Positions 11,863 to 23,340 of a DNA stretch of 64,000 nt are shown here, piece after piece. This stretch comes from Flaveria trinervia (Eukaryota; Streptophyta; Magnoliopsida; Asterales; Asteraceae). The translations under genes and the position numbers were made by a program. The notes under the pieces are model-generated. The model was not told the origin of the DNA and did not search any database. It saw only the letters and a program-made list of their open reading frames with translations. Position 1 is the stretch's first letter. Every line of letters starts with the position of its first letter. The DNA lies in NCBI GenBank assembly GCA_025506515.1, contig CM046452.1, forward strand, positions 43,161,591 through 43,225,590, in the 5' to 3' direction.

Positions 11863-11880
11863 GTCCACCCCTCTTATATA
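11863..11880 (-). other. polypurine tract of chromovirus C
   Basis: On the minus strand TATATAAGAGGGGTGGAC abuts the 3' LTR. This is the purine-rich primer for plus-strand DNA synthesis, in the expected position. Confidence 0.7.
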
Positions 11881-11907
11881 GGTTTCGTCCCCGAAACCTG
11901 TTATTCC

Positions 11908-12390
11908 TCAAACAATCATGGGTAATGCTATCTCATTTCTTCTTAGTCTCCCATGTAGACTCAGATCCCTTCTTGTGCTTCCACTGTACACGCCAAGAGG
12001 AATCACTTTATTCCTTAACCTCTTTTCTTTACAATCAGTGATAGTCACTGGTTGCTCCACATAATTTAGCCGTTCATCTACCTCCATATCCTCCAGTGGT
12101 ATAATCATATCCTCTTCTGCTAAGCACTTTCTCAAATGAGATACATGGAATGTTGTGTGAATCTCACTTTAACTCATCTGGTAACTCAATCTGTAGGCCA
12201 CCTCTCCTACTCGAGCAATGATTCGAAAGGGCCCTATGTATCTTGGGCTCAACTTGCCCAGCTCTCTAAACCGAATGATACCTTTCCAAGGTGTGACCTT
12301 CAACATGACTCTATCACCCACATGGAACTCAATTGGTCTACATCTCTTATCGGCATACGACTTTTGCCTATCTTTCGTTATCTTCATAAA
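11908..12390 (-). pseudogene. chromovirus C integrase C-terminus and chromodomain-like tail
   Basis: 12169-12387 encodes QKSYADKRCRPIEFHVGDRVMLKV..GKLSPRYIGPFRIIARVGEVAYRL, the GPY/F module that follows the integrase core of Ty3/gypsy. After a break, 11908-12135 gives RKCLAEED..LNYVEQPVTITDCKEKRLRNKVIPL and, in a shifted frame, a VQWKHKKGSESTWE-like ending, the pattern of a plant chromovirus chromodomain, which steers integration through histone contacts. Two frame breaks. Confidence 0.85.
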
Positions 12391-12562
12391 GGCTTTGATC
12401 CTTTCTTATTTCTCTGTCGTAGCCTTGACCACCTCGACACTCCCTAACTCTTTATGACCAATATCACCCAACACACAGGTGTCCTACATCTCCTACTGTA
12501 TAGCATCTCATAAGGGGGCATACCAATACTGGCATGATAGTTATCGTTGTACGAGAACTCAA

Positions 12563-13240
12563 CTAACGGTAGGTGGTCATCCCAACTTCCTCCAAAATCA
12601 ATGACTCATGCTCGAAGCATATCTTCCAACCTTTGAATTGTTCTTTCTGACTGACCATCCATATGAGGATGATAAGCCGTGCTAACGTGTAATCTCGTCC
12701 CCATAGTATCGTGGAATTTCTTCCAATTTTTTTATGTAAACCGGTGTCACGATCAGACATAATAGACACCGGCACATCATGATGAGTTACAATCTTTTTA
12801 ATGAACAGATCCACCAACCTCATGGGTGAATATGTCTCGCAGATCGGTAGGAAGTGAGCATTATTCATCAATCGGTCCACTATCACCCATATGGCATCAT
12901 ACCCTCGTGCGGTACGTGGTAGCTTCGTAATAAAGTCCATGGTGATGTGCTCCCACTTCCACTCTGATACATCCAACGGTTGGATTTTCCTATACGGCTT
13001 CTGATGCTCTACCTTCACTTGCAAGCAAGTAAGGCACTTACTCACATACTCCACTACGTCACGCTTCATACCCGGCCATCAATAATTTTTCTTCATGTCT
13101 TCATACATCTTTGTAGCACTGGGATGAATAGAGTATCGAGACTTATGAGCTTCATCCATAATCTTCATACATAGATCTCCATAACGAGGAATCCATATCT
13201 ACCCGAATCGGGTCTTGACACCAAGTGTGTTTTCACCCAA
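12563..13240 (-). pseudogene. chromovirus C integrase
   Basis: 13070-13240 holds a broken HHCC region (CMKT..KKNYWWPG-like). 12563-13069 has CLTCLQVKVEHQKPYRKIQPL, the core with ITMDFITKLP (first Asp) and SIMSDRDTG (second Asp). A shift near 12720 moves the region with the expected Glu into another frame, where KEQFKGW.. is seen; the usual Glu-Arg-Thr-Ile-Gln motif reads Lys-Glu-Gln here. Not functional. Confidence 0.85.
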
Positions 13241-13345
13241 TTCCATGACCTGACCTCTAATTGTTTCAGAGTTAAGATGATCTTCTTTCAATTCTTCATC
13301 TTGAAAATCCTTGACTTGCTTCATCACGTCGGAGGTCATGATCAA

Positions 13346-13915
13346 CTAGTAAGCTTTCACCCGAATCGGCTCGGGTCTTTCCTTTCGGCTAAAGGCATCC
13401 GCCACCACGTTTGCTTTGCCCGGATAGTAGTGGATCTCACAGTCATAATCCTTTATGAGCTCCAACCATCTCCTCCGCCTCATGTTCAAGTCCTTCTGCT
13501 CGAAGAAGTACTTCAAGCTCTTGTAGTCAGTGAATATGGTGCACTTCGTCCCGTAAAGGTAGTGCCTCCATATCTTTAATAGAAAGACCATGGCTGCTAG
13601 CTCCAAGTCATGAATAGGATAATTGACCTCATGAACTTTCAACTGTCGGGATGTGTAGGCTATAACCTTTCCTCTTTGCATTAATACATATCCCAACCCC
13701 AAGTAGGAAGCATCTGAATAAACCACCAAATCCTCACTACCATCGGGTAACAACAAAACAGGAGCTTGAGTCAATCTCGCCTTTAAATCCTCAAATGCCT
13801 TCTCTTGAGCCTGACCCCACACAAACTTTACATCTTTATGGGTCAACTTGGTTAGTGGGGAAGCGATCTTAGAGAAGTCTTGAATAAACCTTCTGTAGTA
13901 GACCGCCAAACGCAA
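13346..13915 (-). pseudogene. chromovirus C RNase H
   Basis: One open frame of 189 codons: YYRRFIQDFSKIASPLTKLTHKD (RT connection), VVYSDASYLGLGYVLMQRG (first acidic residue in YSDAS), YPIHDLELAAMVFLLKIWRHYLYG (Glu), CTIFTDYKSLKYFF (Asp; Tyr-Lys where His-Lys is usual), YHPGKANVVADA-type ending. The best-preserved pol part of C. Histidine in the usual DHKSL motif is Tyr. Confidence 0.9.
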
Positions 13916-14883
13916 GAAGCTACGAATCTCGGATGGCGTCTTTGGAGACTTGCATTACATCACCGCCCCCACCTTTGTCGGGTCCACCATAATTCCCTCG
14001 GATTCACTACATGACCCAAGAACTGAACCTTGCGCAACCAGAATGCGTACTTGGAGAATTTTGCATATAGTTTCTCCCTCCTCAACGTCTCCACACCTCT
14101 CGTATGTGACCGGCATGCTCATCCTTGCTCTTTGAATAAATCAGCATATTGTCAACAAACACAATCACTGATTTATCTAACATCGGCCACTCACTCGATT
14201 CATTAAGTCCATTAGAGCAGCTGGCGCGTTAGTCAAACCAAAAGACATAACAGAAACTCGTAGTGTCCATAACGCGTGCGAAAAGCTGTTTTAGGGATAT
14301 CCTGCTCTTTCACCTTGAACTGATGGTTGCCGGATCGAAGGTCTATCCTTCAAAACCAAATGGAAACCTGGAGTTGATCAAAAAGATCATCAATTCATGG
14401 TAACGGGTACCGATTCTTTACTGTCAACTTATACAGCTCATGGTAGTCTATACACATTCTCATACTACCATCTTTCTTCTTCACGAATAAGACCAGGGCA
14501 CCCCAAGGAGAAATACTCGGTCTAATGAACCCCTTGTCCAGTAGCTCCTGCAGTTGCTCCATCAGTTCCTTCATCTCAGTGGGAGCGAACCGATAGGGTG
14601 CCTTAGCAACGGGTTGGGCACCTGGTATCAGGTCAATCTGGAACTCAATCTCGCGATCAGGTGGGACTCCTGGTAAGTCTTCAGGAAACACGTCTGGAAA
14701 GTCACGCACCACCGGTACATCGGTCAGTTGTGGTGTTGGGGGGTCCACATCATTCACATAGGCCAAGTAGGCACTACATCCACGCCTCATGCACTTTCCT
14801 GCCACCACCATCGAAATCACCTTCGGAATTGTTATGACTCGATCACCGTAAACCGTCACTGAACTCCCGTCAGGCGCTGTCAA
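13916..14883 (-). pseudogene. chromovirus C reverse transcriptase
   Basis: 14395-14883 is open: VPVVRDFPDVFPEDLPGVPPDREIEFQIDLIPGAQPVAKAPYRFAPTE..LLDKGFIRPSISPWGALVLFVKKKDGSMRMCIDY, with His for Arg and Tyr for Asn in the DYRELNK motif. From 14394 to 13916 stops and shifts intervene. The catalytic block reads VIVFVDNMLIYSK (about 14120-14160), so the second Asp of the usual [YF]xDD is Asn. Confidence 0.88.
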
Positions 14884-14884
14884 T

Positions 14885-15328
14885 TCAGATCATCTTCTTT
14901 TGACACATAATATTTGCCTCGTAGTCCGCCAACCAATCCATTCCTAGGACAACGTCAAACCCGCCTAAGGTCATCACAAATGGTCTATGAGGAAACTTGT
15001 GACCTTCTAGTTCTATGTCACATCCTTCAATTGTCTTGGTAGACTTACCTGTGGTAGTTTCTACATCGAAGGGCGTATCTATATTCTTACTTCTAACAGG
15101 CAATTTAGCGCAAAAAGTAGCAGAAATAAAACTTTTACTAGCACCAGAATCAAATAACACAGAGGCTAAATTTTTATTTATTAGAGACGCACCTGACACA
15201 ACATCAGGGTCCGTCCTAGCCTCCACCTGCGTAATTGTGAACACTCTGGCACTCTCCCTCTGCCCTTCCCCTCCAGCCTTCTTCGCTCCCGATCCTTCCA
15301 CCCTCGGCTTCTTGCAGTCCCTGCTCAT
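14885..15328 (-). pseudogene. chromovirus C protease
   Basis: 147-codon frame, out of phase with gag by one stop. RDCKKPRVEG is the tail of the last gag zinc knuckle, followed by a linker and a retropepsin domain: VLFDSGASKSFIS (active-site DSGA), then PFVMTLGGFDVVLGMDWL. It stops two bases before the RT frame opens. Active-site residues are intact. Confidence 0.9.
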
Positions 15329-16508
15329 ATGGTCCTCCCCACCATAGTTAAAACACTTCCCAGTCTTACACTACCTCGCCATGTGGCCAGGCTTCCCACA
15401 TTTGAAGCACACGTTTAATCCTAATCTACATTCGTCGGTGTGCTCCATCCCACACTTGCCACACCTCCTCGACCCTGCACCCGATGTGACCATAATTCGG
15501 TCATCCACCCGTGCACCTTTATTGCTTGGAGTGGCCCTGCCATGTCCAATTCGCTTCCCATTCCAGTTCCGGTCACGACCACCCTTCTTGCTCACCTCAG
15601 CCACCAGCACCTCTCTCTCATCGTACAACCTTCCTGCTAAATCCACCGCCGACCTAAACGTGCTGGGTCGAGCGGCGATTATGTGCCTACGGATATCCAC
15701 CGGCAAGCCCTGGATGTACCTCTTGATCTTTCGTGATAGAGGTGTCACCTGATCCAGCACCAGCCGTGCCATCTCATTGAACTTCATGGTGTATTGCTGA
15801 TGTGTCATTGTTCCTGCCTCCAGCTGCAGGAACTCCCTTTCAACTTTATCCATCTCCCGGTGAGGATAGAATTTCTCAATCACCAGCCTCTTGAACTCCG
15901 CCCATTTCATATTTCCAATCACCCAACTACCCTCAGCTTAGAAGATATTGTCCCACCAGCACAAAGCCGAGTCCACAAATGAGTGGGCCACAAAATTCAC
16001 TTTTTGATCCTCTCGCACTTGCTGATATTCAGAATAGCTTCCATCTCTCTCACCCACCGGTGAGCAGCACTACTAATGCCATTACCATCGAAGGTTGGGG
16101 GCTTGCATGTTTGAAATGCCCCATAGTTGCAGCCTCGTGCCGACTCCTACACAGACTCTTCTTCTTCCTCCTCTTCCTCACCAAAGAGAACCGTCTCAGG
16201 CTCCGGTTGCTCCCGTCCTCTCGAGGAGCTTTTCCTCTCCTTTCTCTCTCCTTCTCGCACAACCTTTATCACCTCGGTCACCATAGACGGTAGGATCGTC
16301 TGCATGACCTGATGCACTTCCTCCACAATAGCATCCTTCACTGAGGCTCTCAGGTTAACACTCTCATCTCCGCCCTCTAGATGAGGGGTGTCGGGTTCTT
16401 CATGAACCACCTTTTCAACTCTAGGCCTTCCTATTTTGGGCCGCGGTTCAGCACATGCACACTACGACCTCCACCCCTCGAAGCTTTCGATGATCTACCA
16501 CCAGCCAT
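15329..16508 (-). pseudogene. chromovirus C gag
   Basis: The likely start is the ATG complementary to 16506-16508 (MAGGRSSKASRGGGR). A shift soon after leads to 16147-16410, with a Glu-rich stretch, then more breaks to 15371-15922: WAEFKRLVIEKFYPHREMDKVEREFLQLEAGTMTHQQY..LSRKIKRYIQGLPVDIRR, the Ty3/gypsy gag (retrotrans_gag) domain. C-terminal knuckles: CGKCGMEHTDEC and CFKCGKPGHMAR followed by a stop just before the last Cys, then CFNYGGEDHMSRDC, where one Cys is Tyr. Confidence 0.88.
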
Positions 16509-16845
16509 CCTCTAACACACATTATAAGATTCAAACACCAACACGGTCATTCAAGGGAATAGCTTATTTTATGTCAAGTATAGTAAGTCCCTATTTACAG
16601 TGGATAGTTGTGATTAGCCACTTACTTTATTCTTCATACCCCAAGCATTACCTATCCTGGCTACATCAATATCTAAATCTACAAACAACACATAAAGCAC
16701 ATAACATGCGCATGTAATGCCGGTTAACAATAAGGAAATACCTAATGGCACGCAACTACTCGGACTGGCATCCCTTCCCTTTCCGTACCATTTTCAGTTT
16801 AAGTTTAGGTTTATTTTGAAAATTTACCCATTTCACTTAAACTTG

Positions 16846-16857
16846 GCTCTAATACCA
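16846..16857 (-). other. primer-binding site of chromovirus C (tRNA-iMet type)
   Basis: The minus strand reads TGGTATTAGAGC, one mismatch from the initiator tRNA-Met complement, three bases from the 5' LTR start at 16861. Confidence 0.8.
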
Positions 16858-16860
16858 ACT

Positions 16861-19012
16861 TGCAAGGCCCCGTTCCCAGGACGCTCACAGCTGGTCAATC
16901 ATTGCACATAAAACAAATATTTACATTTAACTTAAATAAACATTACAGTGAAAACATTCAAAAATGACATTTCATTTCATTATAAAGGCTTTTGCAAAAT
17001 AATACATCGTTATCACATTACAAAATACTTGTTGCATTACATCACAAAAGCATTATAAAAATGGATGCTATCCAAAAAGGAGCCAAGTAGCTGGCCCGTG
17101 CCATCCTCAGCAACTTTTACCTGCCAACTAGAAACACATAAAAGTCAACGTTACTGAGTGAGTTCTAGTTTTCAAATAAAACATACTTTATCTTTCATTT
17201 AAAACCGTTCCTTACAATCGTACATGATCATGCATTATACGTACACATAGATAATATCATTATTCTCTTCATTACTCGTTCGTTCATTCCATTCATACAT
17301 TGTTAAATCTTTACTTTCATTCGGAACAATGGCATGTGCTTCACCCCACCATCATGCATAAAGCAGGTACTAGGCTTGAGTTCTTTCAAAGACCCCGAAC
17401 ATTATGCACGAAGCTGACTCCAGTACCTAGGGTAAGCGGCAAGGGTCCCATACATATGGTTAATCACAAGGATTGAACCCCAGCGTGCATCCTTCTGGGG
17501 TAATTAACCTGCACATAGTTGAGCTAACACCCTTCATTAGGTGTTAACCTCCATACATTTTTAATCACACGGATCAAGCCCCAGTGTGCATCCTTCTAGG
17601 GTAGCTAACCCACACACGGTTAAGCTAACACCCTTCATTGGGTGTGAACCTCCATACATATGCTTGCAAGCCTTTCATACTTTCATTCGTTCATTAATGC
17701 ATGCATTCTTTCATTACATTCCTCTTTACATTATCTTCCACTTTACGTTACATAATACTATTCATTTTATTCATTAACATTCAACGTAAAGCCACGGGAA
17801 AATAATCATATATAAGAGGAACATAAACATAAACATACAACATCGCCATACAAGGCACCATCATACATGCATAACATACATCCTACACACCATCATGCAT
17901 AACATCATACATAAAATCATCATCATCATCACCTTATATCATTCATGACCATCACATCATTTTTAACTTCAAAAAGTCAACCTACATAGCCCTCGGGAAC
18001 ATCCAAGTCAAAGCCTACTTCACATTTTTCCAGATAAAGTCAGAAAATATTCTAAGTCCTTAGGCGCATGACCTTTTAGGTGCATTAGGCGCATGGGCCA
18101 CTTTCAGGCGCATCAGCACTATTGGGGTACATGAGCAACACTTAGTCTATTCTGGGCAATTCTAGGTGCATGAGCACTATGCAGGCGCATGAGTGCCTAG
18201 GCGCATGAGCTATCTAGGCGTTTGAACACTTAGTCAATTTCAGCCTATTTCTAGGCACATGAGTACTAATTAGGCGCATGAGGTTTTGGGGGCATGAGAA
18301 CACTTAGGCAGTTAATTCTGTTGGGCGCATGAGTTACTGTTTGGGCTTATGAGCAGTCTAATTCATCCTTAACATCATAATTGAGTTCCCAAACAACTTC
18401 TATCATGTTCTAAGCTTAAATCATGCATTCTAAGCTTCAAAAAACACCATCATAACAACATCAAACACATAAATAACCCAAGAATCAAACCCCACCCGCA
18501 ACATAACATACATACGAGTATAAAACCCAACTTTTATAAAAAAGTTCATACATGCATTTCCAGCCCCAAAACAGTTAAAAACAGGTAAAAAGGGGGTTCT
18601 AGAACTCACCTTAGTAGCCTCTTCATGTAAGGCTTCCTTCAAAACCTGATTGCTACAAGTTCTCACCTAGAAACCCACTTGAACACATACCCGAACACAC
18701 ACAAACATGCATAAGCATACAACCGAGGATAAAACCGGTTAAGAACACTTAAAAACCATGAATTCTTACCTTGAATTCACACTTCTGCACTTCTTCTTCT
18801 TCAAACTCAAGCTCTGCTATTTCTCTCTCTAGAATCCCGTCTCAAAAAGTAGAAAAGTGGCATGGCATGGGTGGCCATGCTACTTTTGTACAAAAATAAT
18901 TAGAGTTTGTACCTTTTACATATTTAACCCCTCAACTTGGGTTAAATAGCATATCTTCTTTTCCTTCACTTATTCTTTCTTTCTTTGTCTTTATAAATAA
19001 CCAGACGTTACA
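16861..19012 (-). repeat. 5' LTR of chromovirus C
   Basis: 2152 bp, beginning TGCAAGGCCC and ending ACGTTACA. The TATA box intact in the 3' LTR is here TACAAAAG (18883-18890, minus strand), so the promoter that would drive the element is damaged. It contains the full GCGCATGAG-type array (18060-18360) and the ~105-bp duplication (17448-17650). A possible intron donor (GTGAGT, 18604-18609) and acceptor (CTAG at 17129-17132) are shared with the other two LTRs of this family. Confidence 0.9.
18060..18360 (-). repeat. degenerate GCGCATGAG repeat array in C 5' LTR
   Basis: More than ten imperfect units built on TAGGCGCATGAGCACT and variants (GGTGCATTAG, GGCGCATCAGCAC, GGCGTTTGAAC), irregularly spaced by 15-35 bp. 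It lies in the presumed transcribed leader, downstream of the TATA box. In the 3' LTR most of it is missing. Confidence 0.8.
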
Positions 19013-20872
19013 TATCAACCTCTAAACTTTTTAAGAAACGACATGACCTAAAATAAACCTTGATCAACCATGTAATGACTCTTTTATAATTTAAAACAAG
19101 ATTAGTCTCAACGGTTCTTTTAAAAATCATAGTCAAGTTTTCCAAATATTCTTTAAAATAGTTTCCATGTATAGGCAAATCATCCTTTGGAACGTGGCGG
19201 GTGCATTGCAAAGCCCAAAGGGCATCCACGGTTATGGAAACGTGCCAAAGGGACACGTAAACATTGTTTTATCTTGGACCTCAGATGCAACGGGTATTTG
19301 ATGAAAACCAAAATACCCATCTAAGTAACAATAATGGGACTTACCTTCTAATTTTTCAAGCATTTGATCTATAAACAGTAGTGGAAAGTGGTCCTTACGA
19401 GTTGAGTCTTTTAGCCTTCTATACTCATTACACACCCTCCATATGTTTTGGACAGGAATGGGGACCAATTCACCATGTTCATTTTCAATCATGCTTATAC
19501 CATTTTTTTATGAACAACTTGCATGGGGCTTATCCACTTGCTATCATAAACAGGGTAGATCATGCCCGCATTTAGGAATTTTAGGATATCTATTTTCATA
19601 ATCTCCATCATTAGAGGATTCAATCTTCTTTGTGCTTCTCTTATGGGCTTGTAGTCTTCCTGCATGAGTACTTTATGCATACAAAATGATGGACTCAAAC
19701 CTTTTTATGTTGGCTATGGTCCACCCAATAGCTTCCTTGTATTGCTTGAATGTGTTGACCAAGTCCTTTTCTTCTTCAATTGTTATCTTATTAAATATGA
19801 TCACTGAAAAAGTTTCTTTCTCTCCAAGGCATGTATACTTTAGATAATTATGAAGGGTTTTCAACTCTAGCTCATGTGCCTGCAAAATAGATAGAAGAAG
19901 ATTTTGGTTAGTAGTTAGAAGTTGCATTTTTTGTGATTGTTACCTTGCTTTCTTTTGTTCCTCCATAAATATTACTACTCCATCAACTCCTCCCAAAGTT
20001 TGAACTTTTAAATAAGCTCTTTTCCTGTTACTTCATCAATGCTTCTATTTTACACCATTCCTAGAACATCATGGTTAGATAACTCAAAACAATCATCAGT
20101 TAAAGTTCAATAACATCTAACCAATTCAAAGAATAAACATCACTTGGATATCGCATAGCATCATATATATTAAAATCGATAACCTCACCATCAAATTCCA
20201 ATGAAAGAGTGCCACTATAAACATCATTTTTTGTTTTTCCACATTCAAAAATGGTCTTCCTAACAAAATGGAACTTGAATTTGAGACATCGTCATCTTCC
20301 ATGTCTAAAACATAAAACTCAGCTGGAAGTACCAATTCATTCACTTGGATTAATACATCCTCTAAAACACTTTTAACGTATACTACGAAACAATCAACCA
20401 ATTAAATGACTACTTCGGTCTTATTTAACGATCTTACATTAAGTGTTTTGAAAATAGAGTATGGTAGGACATTAATGGAGGCTCCAAGGTTGAGCATGGC
20501 TCAAGGTATGCTAAGATTCCCTAATTGTGGTAATCCGTTTTGAAAAGCTAAATATATATTTTCACCTACCTTGAATGTTTCATTACCTTTAAGTTTTTTC
20601 TTTGATGTGCAAAGTTCTTTTTAAAAATTTGGCATATCTAGGAACTTGTTTTATAGCATCAAGTAATGTTATATTTAACTCTACCCTATAGAATGTCTCC
20701 ATAATTTATTGTTCTTCCCTTTGTTTTTGTGTACCTTTTAGTCTTGAAGGGAATGGAGGTGGAGGAGTATACATTGCCTTCACTTCATCAGCTTTTTGGT
20801 TTGTCCTTCATTTCCACATCATTCTTCGCAAATACAATGACTTCTTCCTCCTCTTGTATTTCTGGACCATCT
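19013..20872 (-). pseudogene. Athila-like F: protease and RT with internal deletion
   Basis: Right to left: from 20870 a Glu-rich segment (EIQEEEEVIVFAKND), then 20126-20401 with VLEDVLIQVNELVLPAEFYVLDMEDDD..ILLGRPFL, the retropepsin-like domain of Athila. 19673-19927 has KETFSVIIFNKITIEEEKDLVNTFKQYKEAIGWTIANIK. RT follows at 19495-19698 and 19232-19492: HKVLMQEDYKPIREAQRRLNP, WRVCNEYRRLKDSTRKDHFPLLFIDQMLEKL, YLDGYFGFHQIP, FTCPFGTF. After FGLCNAPATFQRM (about 19200-19235) the sequence jumps to FKEYLENL. The segment with the catalytic YMDD is missing. Confidence 0.85.
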
Positions 20873-20877
20873 TAGCT
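20873..20877. repeat. target-site duplication of copia D (TAGCT)
   Basis: TAGCT immediately left of the D 5' LTR, matching TAGCT at 57192-57196 right of the 3' LTR. Confidence 0.9.
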
Positions 20878-21681
20878 TGTAAGGCTTATAGATAGGCTAA
20901 TGCATCCAAAACAACCGAAGTGCTACCTACATGCATGTACTTGGTACATAGTAGAAGTTGCTTAAGAAGTTTCACACTCTACATAAGAAAATAATCTGAG
21001 TATGAAATCGTCGAAAGCCAAGACCAATATCTTCCAAAGCCAAAAGTGAAGTCTTCTGAAGCTTCAAGGAAAAAAATCTTCTCAAGCAAATGAAGTGAAG
21101 ACAGATTTCTTCCGAATACTTTAAAGAACATGCTTTCTCTGATGTACTTTACATAAAGCTGACCAACTTCCCCTGCAACTCTAAAGACTCACCAACTTAT
21201 ATAAGTTGGTGAAACATCCATGCTTTTTGTAATTACACATTGAGGTCTTGAGTCTGTAACTTTCTACTTTACGTACTTTTATCCTTTTGTAATATATTAG
21301 GATCTGAGCTATGGCATGTCATAGTCAGTAGTCAAAAGACAAATCTGTTTTTTGACTTTTCAATGATCTTGTACTTGTCTAGATTAGTGTTTCTAGCTAG
21401 CCTTCAAAGTATGGCTAGTTGTAGGATGTAGCATAAAGTATCTCAAGTCCTGGTATCTTATTTTCATGCTTGTATCACTTGTAAAAGAACTTGAGAAGTA
21501 ATATACTACAATCATGAAAACCAATATCTCTGTTGTTGTGTTCTTAAGTTTCTGTCTCTTGTTTTACTTGTGTTCATTGTATCATCATCAAGTCCTGGTT
21601 TTCTATTTGATATGTTAAGAGTTCTAACACTCTCCTCATTATGAGAGTAAGTGTATTAACCATCCCTTAAACGGTCCTGCA
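20878..21681 (+). repeat. 5' LTR of copia D
   Basis: 804 bp, TGTAAGGC to CCTGCA. Around 21005-21120 are repeats of the type TCTTC[CT]GAAGC. A 20-nt perfect palindrome ACCAACTTATATAAGTTGGT (21191-21210) contains the likely TATA box. The start is fixed by the TSD and by alignment to the 3' LTR. Confidence 0.88.
21191..21210 (+). promoter_or_regulatory. palindromic TATA box of copia D LTR
   Basis: ACCAACTTATATAAGTTGGT is its own reverse complement, centred on TTATATAA. The 3' LTR copy (56699-56718) has one change (TATA to TACA). It lies just downstream of the TCTTCYGAAGC repeats. Confidence 0.6.
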
Positions 21682-21683
21682 AT

Positions 21684-21695
21684 TAGTATTAGAGC
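21684..21695 (+). other. primer-binding site of copia D (tRNA-iMet type)
   Basis: TAGTATTAGAGC, two mismatches from the initiator tRNA-Met complement, two bases after the LTR. Confidence 0.7.
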
Positions 21696-21766
21696 ATTTT
21701 AAACTCTTGATTGTAAGATCACGCCATCTTAGATCCCTCAGTCCCACAAAATACCTAACATCTCAA

Positions 21767-23340
21767 ATGGTAGCTCTTACAAAATCTTATATGGAAACCA
21801 GGACCATGACAAAGTCTCACTAATCACTCCTGAAGATTTTGACACTTGGTGTTAAAGAATAGAAGGCTTTATCAAGTCTCAAGACTCCAGGATATGGGAA
21901 TCTGTTGCCTTTGGACCTTGAAGCAAAAAAGAAGTACAAAACTGCTGAACAATTATGGGATGCACTGAAGCTCATGTATGAGGGGTCCATTGAAGCAAAA
22001 AAGAACAAGAAGGACCTCTTGAAGCAGCAATATGAAAACTTCACCTTCAAAATAGGTGAAACCATGACTCAACAATACTTTATGTGTGTTAAGATTGTGG
22101 ATACTCTAATGGATGTTGGAGTAACTCTTGAAATAGAGACATTGTAAGGAAGTTCATGTCCTCTCTTCCTAGACAATGGACACATTGTTATGTTGTTATC
22201 ATTAAAACTAAGAATTTATGACTCTCACTCTTACAGAGTTGTATGATATTCTTAGTGGATACCAAATAGAGATGAACACGCAAAATCCATCTGGTAACTC
22301 CAGCAATAAACTGAGTTTAGCCCTTTATGTGGTTGAAAGGGATTGTAGAGAACCACAAATTATCTTATTTGCTATCCTAACAACTCACAAAATAGTCCTT
22401 TTATTACCTTCCCCGAGACACCAAGGGAGAGTTACACTCAAGGAAGTCCATTCAAAGAGACAAGCTCTTCACGAGCTTTTATGTCTATTGAAGAAAGCAC
22501 GAAAAACGTTTTCTTCAACCTTGAAGATCATGACTGTATCCATCCAGATGATCTTGAGTACATGGAGATAGTTCAAAAAATGACTCTTCTCACTCATGGA
22601 GCCAAGAAGTTCCATAAGAGAAAAGGAAGAAAGTTTCCTAGCAATGCAGCCAGTGGAAAGTTTGGCCTGTATAAGAGCAAGGTGAAATGTTACAACTATA
22701 ACTAGATGGGATACTTTTCTAGGGAGTGAAGGGCACCAAGAACAAATGGTGGCCAGGCACATACCAGACCAAACTACACTAACAAAGCCAACTAGAATGA
22801 GAAACCAAAACAACAAGTTGCAGTTGTTGTTAAAGAATGAGGCTTTGAACAGAGCTTTTAAGTGGAAGATGCATCTCTAAGTCAAGCACAAACCAAGGTA
22901 TGGGAACATCTCTGTAAAATTGAATGCATTGCTAAAGTTAACAGATATATGTCCTATAACTTAGAGATGAGATCTGATCTTAAGTCCATAAATATATTCA
23001 TATCTGATTTCAAAAGAGCTAAAAATGATTATAAACTTCAAATAAAATAATTAGAGAAAACAATTTCAACTCTTAAACATGAGCACATGAATTATAGGAC
23101 TCAAATCAAAAATCTCATCATTAAGTTGACTAAATGCCAGGCTGAGGTTGTGATCAGGAAAGCCAGGGTAGAAAATATGTTCTTAAAGAAGAGACCTTCT
23201 AGAAGATAATACCCTTATCTCTTCATGCAAAAATTTGTTATAAGAATAAGCAAGGACTAATATCTACTAAGATAGCTCCTCCACACATAATATTTCTATA
23301 AGATCTCTAAGGTGTGAAACTTGTGAAGCTGAGGTTCCCC
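21767..23340 (+). pseudogene. copia D gag
   Basis: Starts at ATG 21767 (MVALTKSYMET). Pieces: 21905-22147 with KKYKTAEQLWDALKLMYEGS..KKDLLKQQYENF..GETMTQQYFMCVKIVDTL, the UBN2-type gag domain; 22481-22705 with GAKKFHKRKGRK and the zinc knuckle CYNYN*MGYFSRE*. There the second Cys and the His are Tyr and the last Cys is a stop, so the knuckle is destroyed. 22862-23220 is a Lys/Leu/Ile-rich coiled-coil-like region (LEKTISTLKHEHMNYRTQIKNL). Many stops. Confidence 0.82.

Larger units (their letters stand above)
10173..19012 (-). mobile_element. Ty3/gypsy chromovirus C, complete
   Basis: 8840 bp, minus strand, with both LTRs (10173-11862 and 16861-19012), a primer-binding site next to the right LTR, a polypurine tract next to the left LTR and TATCA duplications. 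Gene order gag-protease-RT-RNase H-integrase with a chromodomain-like tail places it among the chromoviruses, most like Tekay/Del. It sits in the RT region of F. All coding parts carry stops or shifts and the LTRs are visibly diverged, so it is an old insertion. Confidence 0.93.

Noticed and set aside
15015..16312. Several plus-strand frames over chromovirus C gag and protease
   Set aside because: Shadows of the minus-strand gag/protease, which has recognisable motifs.
18060..18360. CRISPR-like array
   Set aside because: Units are degenerate and irregularly spaced, with no constant repeat or unique spacers, and the context is a plant LTR.
10173..19012. C and E as one element split by D
   Set aside because: C is complete with its own two LTRs and TSD. 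E is in opposite orientation with a different repeat array, so it is a separate insertion.
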